In this document: in pieces, positions 59,719-64,000 of the stretch
How positions within the stretch are numbered: the stretch's first letter is position 1
Layout of the letters: each line of letters opens with the position of its first letter
Assembly: GCF_005405545.1 (NCBI RefSeq)
Contig: NZ_BJEG01000001.1
Coordinates: 248,001 to 312,000, forward strand
Direction of reading: 5' to 3'
Length of the DNA stretch: 64,000 nt
Origin: Weissella hellenica
GTDB lineage: Bacteria; Bacillota; Bacilli; Lactobacillales; Lactobacillaceae
Position numbers and translations under genes: made by a program
Notes under the pieces: generated by a model
Told to the model about the DNA's origin: nothing
Database searches by the model: none
The model's input: the letters and a program-made list of their open reading frames with translations, nothing else

Positions 59719-60711
59719 ATGTCCGTATTAGTATTGGGGGGAGCTGGCTATATTGGTTCTCACATGGTGGCTACATTATTAGCCGCTAAGCGCGATGTAG
59801 TTGTCGTTGATAATCTATTAACTGGTCATCGTTCATCTGTACCAGAGGGGGTACCTTTTTACGAAGTAGATATTCGTGATAAGGCGGCATTGACTGAAGT
59901 ATTTGAAAAGGAGCATATTGATCAAGTTGTTCATTTTGCAGCATCTTCAATTGTACCTGAGTCAGTGGAACAACCATTGAAGTATTTTAATAACAATGTT
60001 TACGGCATGATTAACTTGCTTGAAGTCATGTTGGACTTTGATGTTAAGCAAATTGTCTTTTCATCAACAGCTGCAACATATGGTGTGGCTAAAGAAAATC
60101 CAATAAAGGAAACAACGCCGCAAAATCCAATTAACCCATATGGTGAATCAAAGCTTCAAATGGAACACATTATGAAATGGGCTGATCAAGCTTATGGATT
60201 GAAGTGGGTAGCACTACGTTACTTTAACGTTGCTGGTGCAAAAACTGATGGTTCTATTGGGGAAGATCACCCAACGGAAACGCACCTGGTGCCAATTATT
60301 TTGCAAACGGCGCTTGGAAAACGTGAAAAAATTATGATGTTTGGTGATGACTACAATACACCAGATGGTTTTAATGTCCGTGATTATGTCCATGTAATGG
60401 ATTTGGCAGATGCACATGTATTGGCATTGGATTATTTAGCTAAGGGTAATGATTCAAATCAATTTAATTTAGGATCAGCAAACGGCTTCTCAGTTAAGCA
60501 AATGGTTGAAGCAGCTCGTGAAGCAACGGGTAAAGAAATACCAGCTGAGATTGGTCCGCGACGTGCTGGTGATCCTGATTCGCTAGTTGCTTCTTCAGCT
60601 AAGGCGCGTGAAGTGCTTGGCTGGGAACCAAAGTATGATGATGTGAAGGAAATTATTCGTACGGCTTGGAATTGGCTACAAAAGCATCCAAATGGTTATG
60701 AAGACCGTTAA
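59719..60711 (+). CDS. galE: UDP-glucose 4-epimerase
   Basis: Interconverts UDP-glucose and UDP-galactose for the Leloir pathway and surface polysaccharides. The 330-residue extended SDR has GGAGYIG (7-13), SSTAATYG and the catalytic YGESK (141-145), and ends with the typical GWEPKYD. AAGGAG precedes the ATG. No gal operon partners are adjacent. Confidence 0.95.
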   Translation: MSVLVLGGAGYIGSHMVATLLAAKRDVVVVDNLLTGHRSSVPEGVPFYEVDIRDKAALTEVFEKEHIDQVVHFAASSIVPESVEQPLKYFNNNVYGMINLLEVMLDFDVKQIVFSSTAATYGVAKENPIKETTPQNPINPYGESKLQMEHIMKWADQAYGLKWVALRYFNVAGAKTDGSIGEDHPTETHLVPIILQTALGKREKIMMFGDDYNTPDGFNVRDYVHVMDLADAHVLALDYLAKGNDSNQFNLGSANGFSVKQMVEAAREATGKEIPAEIGPRRAGDPDSLVASSAKAREVLGWEPKYDDVKEIIRTAWNWLQKHPNGYEDR

Positions 60712-60729
60712 TTAAAATTAAGTCAAACG

Positions 60730-60765
60730 AAAGGCCGCTGAATTCTATTGGATTTGGCGGCCTTT
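60730..60765 (+). terminator. Terminator after galE
   Basis: AAAGGCCGC / GCGGCCTTT 9-bp perfect stem with a loop that also pairs partly, followed by TTTAAT. Confidence 0.85.
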
Positions 60766-60937
60766 AATCTAGTCTCATTTTTAGATATACTTACATATAT
60801 ATGAGCCGGTGTTTCGTCATCATGAAAAAAGATGATGTTAAACAGTCAGTGCTTGTTATCACGTAATAAATGTGTTGTTCTATTAAAATTGCGGTAAAAT
60901 GAATAATAGTATTTTACAAATAAAGGAGTTAGGTGAT

Positions 60938-61663
60938 ATGAAAACCATTGCTTTTGATACAAGCAATCAACCCTTGAGCGTGGCATTATTTGAAGATGAC
61001 CAATTAATTGACCAACGTGAAACGAATATAAAACGAAATCATTCGACACAATTATTACCATTTATTGATGAATTGGTCCGCCAAGTAAATTGGACACCAC
61101 AGGATTTGGATAATGTGATTGTTAGTCAAGGACCAGGCTCATATACGGGTTTGCGAATTGCGGTAACGACAGCTAAAACATTAGCGTTTACACTTGGCTT
61201 AACGTTAACAGGTATTTCAAGCTTAGCACTACTAGCTAGTAATATTAGTGATGATAATGTTGTGATTGTCCCCATTATGGATGCACGTAACCAAAATATC
61301 TATGCTGCCCAATATCAATGGCAAGCGGGGCATTTAACGGTTGTACAAGCTGACGCACATATGAATCTTGACAAACTACAAGCAAGTTTAGTGAATCAGC
61401 CACAAAATATTGTATTTGTTGGGGAATGGCAACGTTTTGAAACACAATTAAAAACAGCTTTTCCGCAAGCTAAGTTTGCAAGTGATAATTTGCCACATGC
61501 AGCAAACAGTTTACTTTTAGCTAAAGACGGTCATAAATTAACAACTATGAATGAGATTCATCAATTTGTCCCACAATATCATCGACTATCACAGGCTGAA
61601 GCTGATTGGGCAAAAGCACATTCTAATGACGAAGGTGGCCACACCTATGTGGAAAAAGTTTAA
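60938..61663 (+). CDS. tsaB: tRNA threonylcarbamoyladenosine biosynthesis protein TsaB
   Basis: Scaffold of the TsaBDE complex that transfers the threonylcarbamoyl group to A37 of tRNA. The 241-residue ASKHA-fold protein has TIAFDTSNQPLSVAL and the signature GPGSYTGLRIAVTTAKTLA (about 67-85). The ATG at 60938 is chosen for AAAGGAG 9 bases upstream; an earlier start at 60899 has no ribosome site. Overlaps rimI by 17 bases. TsaC is encoded at 14125 and TsaD at 62664; TsaE is not in the window. Confidence 0.94.
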   Translation: MKTIAFDTSNQPLSVALFEDDQLIDQRETNIKRNHSTQLLPFIDELVRQVNWTPQDLDNVIVSQGPGSYTGLRIAVTTAKTLAFTLGLTLTGISSLALLASNISDDNVVIVPIMDARNQNIYAAQYQWQAGHLTVVQADAHMNLDKLQASLVNQPQNIVFVGEWQRFETQLKTAFPQAKFASDNLPHAANSLLLAKDGHKLTTMNEIHQFVPQYHRLSQAEADWAKAHSNDEGGHTYVEKV

Positions 61664-62231
61664 AGAATGGTTGAAACTGTTAAAACAGCCAGTGCCAGAA
61701 ACTGTGCAACGTTTTCGACAAAAAATTGTGATTAAAGATTTTGAATTTGATTTAATGTCAGCACAGTCATCTGATCTGACTGATATAATTGCATTACAAG
61801 AAAATGCGTATCAGGGCGAAGCACAATGGCCCTTGGAAGTGTTCACAGAAGAATTACAACGAACGAATGATCGTTTGTATGTGATTGTTCGTCAACCTGA
61901 AACTGGCTCATTAGTGGCGCTTATCGGTTGTGCTTTTCGTATGGGAATTCATGAAGCACATATTACTAATATTATGGTAGCACCCCATTGGCAAAATCGA
62001 GGGATGGGTACTTTTTTGGTGATGTATATGATGACTATTGCGCAGCAACTTGATTTTCATCGTATTTCATTAGAAGTTCGAGTATCAAATGTTGCAGCTC
62101 AAGAACTTTATGAACGACTAGGGTTTCAAGTTGTTCGACGCAAAACGCATTATTATGGTGAAAATGATGAGGATGCGTTTGATATGGCACAAATATTAGG
62201 AGATCATAACGATCATGAATTTCTTAAGTAA
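61647..62231 (+). CDS. rimI: Ribosomal protein alanine N-acetyltransferase-like protein
   Basis: GNAT acetyltransferase, 194 residues, with a basic N-terminal extension (about 1-35). GNAT motif A is NIMVAPHWQNRGMGTFLV (acetyl-CoA P-loop QNRGMG) and motif B contains LEVRVSNVAAQELYERLGFQVV. RimI normally acetylates ribosomal protein S18 and is clustered with tsaB/tsaD as here. The ATG at 61647 follows AAGGTGG by 8 bases, within the end of tsaB. A second, broken paralogue overlaps its 3' end. Confidence 0.88.
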   Translation: MWKKFKEWLKLLKQPVPETVQRFRQKIVIKDFEFDLMSAQSSDLTDIIALQENAYQGEAQWPLEVFTEELQRTNDRLYVIVRQPETGSLVALIGCAFRMGIHEAHITNIMVAPHWQNRGMGTFLVMYMMTIAQQLDFHRISLEVRVSNVAAQELYERLGFQVVRRKTHYYGENDEDAFDMAQILGDHNDHEFLK

Positions 62232-62660
62232 ACAAGAAATGACGGCACAACAGTTATTTCAAGTAGCTGACGACGCTTATTTGAATGGGTCGCCTTGGCA
62301 TCTTAAAACATTCCAGGCAGAATTACAAAATGAATATACGCATTATTTGGGGATGAGTGACAATTAATCGGATTTGCAGGCGGCACCTACTTAGATGATG
62401 TATTAGACATTAGTAACGTTGCAATTGTGCAAGCTTATCAAAAGCAACATCTTGGCGAGCTATTATTAAAAACATGGTTTAATACATTTACAACGCAAAC
62501 AACGGTATTATTAGAAGTACGTGCTGGTAATCAGGGAGCCAAGCGTTTATATCAGCGTTTGGGATTTGAAACGTATCGTAAACGGCAAGCGTATTATAAT
62601 CATCCTGTTGAAGATGCTGTACTGATGATGTTGCAATTACCAATAAAATCAAAGGAGTAA
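62215..62660 (+). pseudogene. Second RimI-like acetyltransferase, frameshifted
   Basis: Paralogue of the preceding gene. The first frame starts at ATG 62215 (AGGAGAT 10 bases before) and runs MNFLSKQEMTAQQLFQVADD to HYLGMSDN, then stops at TAA. Adding one T at the TT of 62364-62365 restores NLIGFAGGTYLDDVLDISNVAI and continues through QAYQKQHLGELLLKTWF and LEVRAGNQGAKRLYQRLGFE, the GNAT C-terminus, to 62660. The repaired protein is about 148 residues. The acetyl-CoA loop reads QKQHLG rather than QxxGxG, so the enzyme may have been altered even before the break. Overlaps rimI by 17 bases and lies 3 bases before tsaD. Genuine decay or sequencing error cannot be told apart. Confidence 0.85.
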
Positions 62661-62663
62661 GGG

Positions 62664-63689
62664 ATGACAGAAACACGTTATATGATGGCGTTTGAATCAA
62701 GTGCTGATGAAACGAGTGTCGCCATTGTTAAAAATGGTGTTGAAATTATTAGTTTGGAGACAGCAACCCAAATTAAAAGCCATCAACGTTTTGGTGGCAT
62801 TGTGCCGGAAGTAGCCAGTCGTCACCACATTGAGCAAGTTACGATTTTGGCTGATGCTGCTTTATCAGATGCACAGCTATCTTATGAGGACTTAACGGCG
62901 ATTGGTGTTACGCAAGGACCTGGTTTAGTAGGTGCTCTATTGATCGGTGTTACAGCAGCTAAAACAATCGCTTGGGCACATAATTTGCCATTAGTGCCAG
63001 TATTGCACATGGCCGGTCATATTAGTGCTGCTAATTTTGTTGCACCTATTCAATATCCAGCATTAGCTTTAATGGTATCAGGTGGACATACTGAACTAGT
63101 CCTAATGCCTAAAGAATATGAATATATCATTATTGGTGATACTCGTGATGATGCTGCTGGGGAAAGTTACGATAAGGTTGGTCGTACGATGGGCTTGCAG
63201 TACCCAGCTGGAAAAACATTAGATGAGATGGCGCATCGTGGCATACCATCATATAATTTACCACGGGCGCTTATGAACGATGATGCTTATGACTTTTCGT
63301 TTTCCGGTTTAAAAAGTGCTGTGATTAATTTGATGCACAATGCTGATCAGCGGGGTGAAATCATTAATCATGATAATTTAGCTACTTCATTCCAAGCGGC
63401 AGTGGTGGAAGTCTTGGTCACTAAAACAGCACGAGCGCTGGATAATTATCCTGTAAAATCATTTATTGTGGCTGGTGGGGTTGCAGCTAATCGTGGTTTA
63501 CGGGATGCGTTAACAGAGATGCTTGCTAAGCGACCACAAATCAACTTTTTACCAGTGCCAATTAAGTTAGCCGGTGATAATGCGGCCATGATTGGTGCTG
63601 CTGTTGATATTGCTTATCGCCATGGTAAACGCGGGGATTGGGCGTTGAATGCTAATCCAGCTTTAGAATTTGACTATCAAGAACTATAA
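62664..63689 (+). CDS. tsaD: tRNA N6-adenosine threonylcarbamoyltransferase TsaD
   Basis: Catalytic subunit of t6A37 synthesis; iron/zinc ASKHA enzyme of 341 residues. [16 protein letters not shown] at the N-terminus carries alanine where many homologues have the ETSCDET cysteine. Metal-binding HMAGH (115-119), the nucleotide loop [11 protein letters not shown] and [13 protein letters not shown] are intact, as is [19 protein letters not shown] precedes the ATG. A long terminator follows. Confidence 0.96.
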   Translation: MTETRYMMAFESSADETSVAIVKNGVEIISLETATQIKSHQRFGGIVPEVASRHHIEQVTILADAALSDAQLSYEDLTAIGVTQGPGLVGALLIGVTAAKTIAWAHNLPLVPVLHMAGHISAANFVAPIQYPALALMVSGGHTELVLMPKEYEYIIIGDTRDDAAGESYDKVGRTMGLQYPAGKTLDEMAHRGIPSYNLPRALMNDDAYDFSFSGLKSAVINLMHNADQRGEIINHDNLATSFQAAVVEVLVTKTARALDNYPVKSFIVAGGVAANRGLRDALTEMLAKRPQINFLPVPIKLAGDNAAMIGAAVDIAYRHGKRGDWALNANPALEFDYQEL

Positions 63690-63690
63690 A

Positions 63691-63745
63691 AAATAACCAG
63701 TTTCCATCTCGCATTTATTGCAGTTGGAAACTGGTTATTTAATTT
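63691..63745. terminator. Bidirectional terminator after tsaD
   Basis: AAATAACCAGTTTCCA / TGGAAACTGGTTATTT 16-bp perfect stem with an 18-base loop. It lies between converging genes and suits both strands. Confidence 0.9.
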
Positions 63746-63779
63746 TTAAAATCATTTTTCTACTATATAATGGTGTTAA

Positions 63780-64000
63780 TTAATTAGCACGTTCAAGTAG
63801 GGCCTCACTGATGGCAACTAGCGTATCTTTAGCATCGCTTTCAGGCAGCTTATCTAATTGTTCTAGTGCGTCATTAGTATAGCTACTTGCTAAAGCAATG
63901 GCCTCATCAACGGCACCACTAGCTATAACCATATCACGCAAGGCAACCGATTCAGCAGTACTAATTTGATCTTTTTTCTTTAGTAATGTTTGAATAGCAT
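63780..64000 (-). CDS. Polyprenyl diphosphate synthase, 3' end only
   Basis: Minus-strand gene cut by the right edge; about 73 C-terminal codons are visible. The ending with ALRDMVIASGAVDEAI, ALEQLDKLPESDAKDTL and ISEALLERAN matches the last helices of the FPP/polyprenyl synthase family (for example farnesyl or geranylgeranyl diphosphate synthase, IspA-like). The DDxxD motifs lie outside the window, so chain length cannot be judged. Confidence 0.8.
   Translation of the reverse strand, partial: AIQTLLKKKDQISTAESVALRDMVIASGAVDEAIALASSYTNDALEQLDKLPESDAKDTLVAISEALLERAN

Noticed and set aside
60770-60937. Regulatory hairpin TCATC / GATGA upstream of tsaB
   Set aside because: The stem is only 5-6 bp with an A-rich loop and no T run, which is expected by chance in AT-rich sequence.

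Overview
This 64 kb window is a gene-dense, low-GC chromosomal segment from a lactic acid bacterium. The best fit is the Leuconostocaceae part of Lactobacillaceae, most likely Weissella. The evidence is the low GC, the TTG starts of rpoB and rpoC, an F1F0 ATPase operon of eight genes with no clear atpI, ctsR directly joined to clpC without mcsA/mcsB, a PyrR attenuator, and the MurT/GatD pair. The genus is inferred from protein resemblance only. I see no prophage, complete IS element, CRISPR array or rRNA operon.

Layout. 1-6.6 kb: 3' end of an ABC exporter, an SDR dehydrogenase under two cre-like sites, and a purine-salvage group (adenosine/adenine deaminase-like protein, a frameshifted NCS2 purine permease, adenine deaminase Ade). 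6.8-7.0 kb: two tandem tRNA-Asn genes on the minus strand. 7.4-16.4 kb: MucBP-domain protein, manA, murT-gatD, then tdk-prfA-prmC-tsaC-glyA. 16.5-18.7 kb: upp, then a PyrR attenuator and uraA. 19-25.5 kb: the complete atpBEFHAGDC operon. 25.6-28.2 kb: deoxynucleoside kinase, serS and a tRNA cluster (Leu, Thr, Gly, Arg). 28.3-39 kb: ctsR-clpC, then rpoB-rpoC with structured leaders. 39-41.7 kb: a tandem duplication of an iron-dependent alcohol dehydrogenase with its upstream terminator. 41.7-45.6 kb: an RlmA-like methyltransferase, a cluster of DnaA-box-like sites in front of an XRE regulator, a methyltransferase-like protein, a ClC transporter, and a 58-residue PspC protein on the minus strand. 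45.9-50.5 kb: pepF, an SdpR/SdpI-like pair with a long dyad operator, and an ABC-F ATPase behind an attenuator-like leader. 50.6-60.7 kb: hydrolase, RsmC-like methyltransferase, tadA, SRP RNA, then dnaX-ybaB-recR-yaaL-tmk-darA-holB-rsmI-thioesterase-galE. 60.9-63.7 kb: tsaB-rimI-(broken rimI paralogue)-tsaD. The right edge holds the 3' end of a polyprenyl diphosphate synthase on the minus strand.

Most genes are core housekeeping functions: energy (ATP synthase), transcription (RNA polymerase), translation (PrfA/PrmC, SerS, TadA, t6A synthesis by TsaB/C/D), replication clamp loading (DnaX, HolB), and purine and pyrimidine salvage.

Nothing here is clearly a wholly new system. The strongest second-look signals are: the non-origin DnaA-box cluster at 42.6 kb; the ABC-F leader with a putative 3-codon leader ORF inside a long terminator hairpin; a MurT with no cysteine at all, so no zinc ribbon; competing hairpins between rpoB and rpoC and a terminator in the rpoB leader; a deaminase lacking the usual catalytic glutamate; and two otherwise well-preserved genes each broken by one missing T in a short T run. 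The last could be genuine decay or sequencing error.
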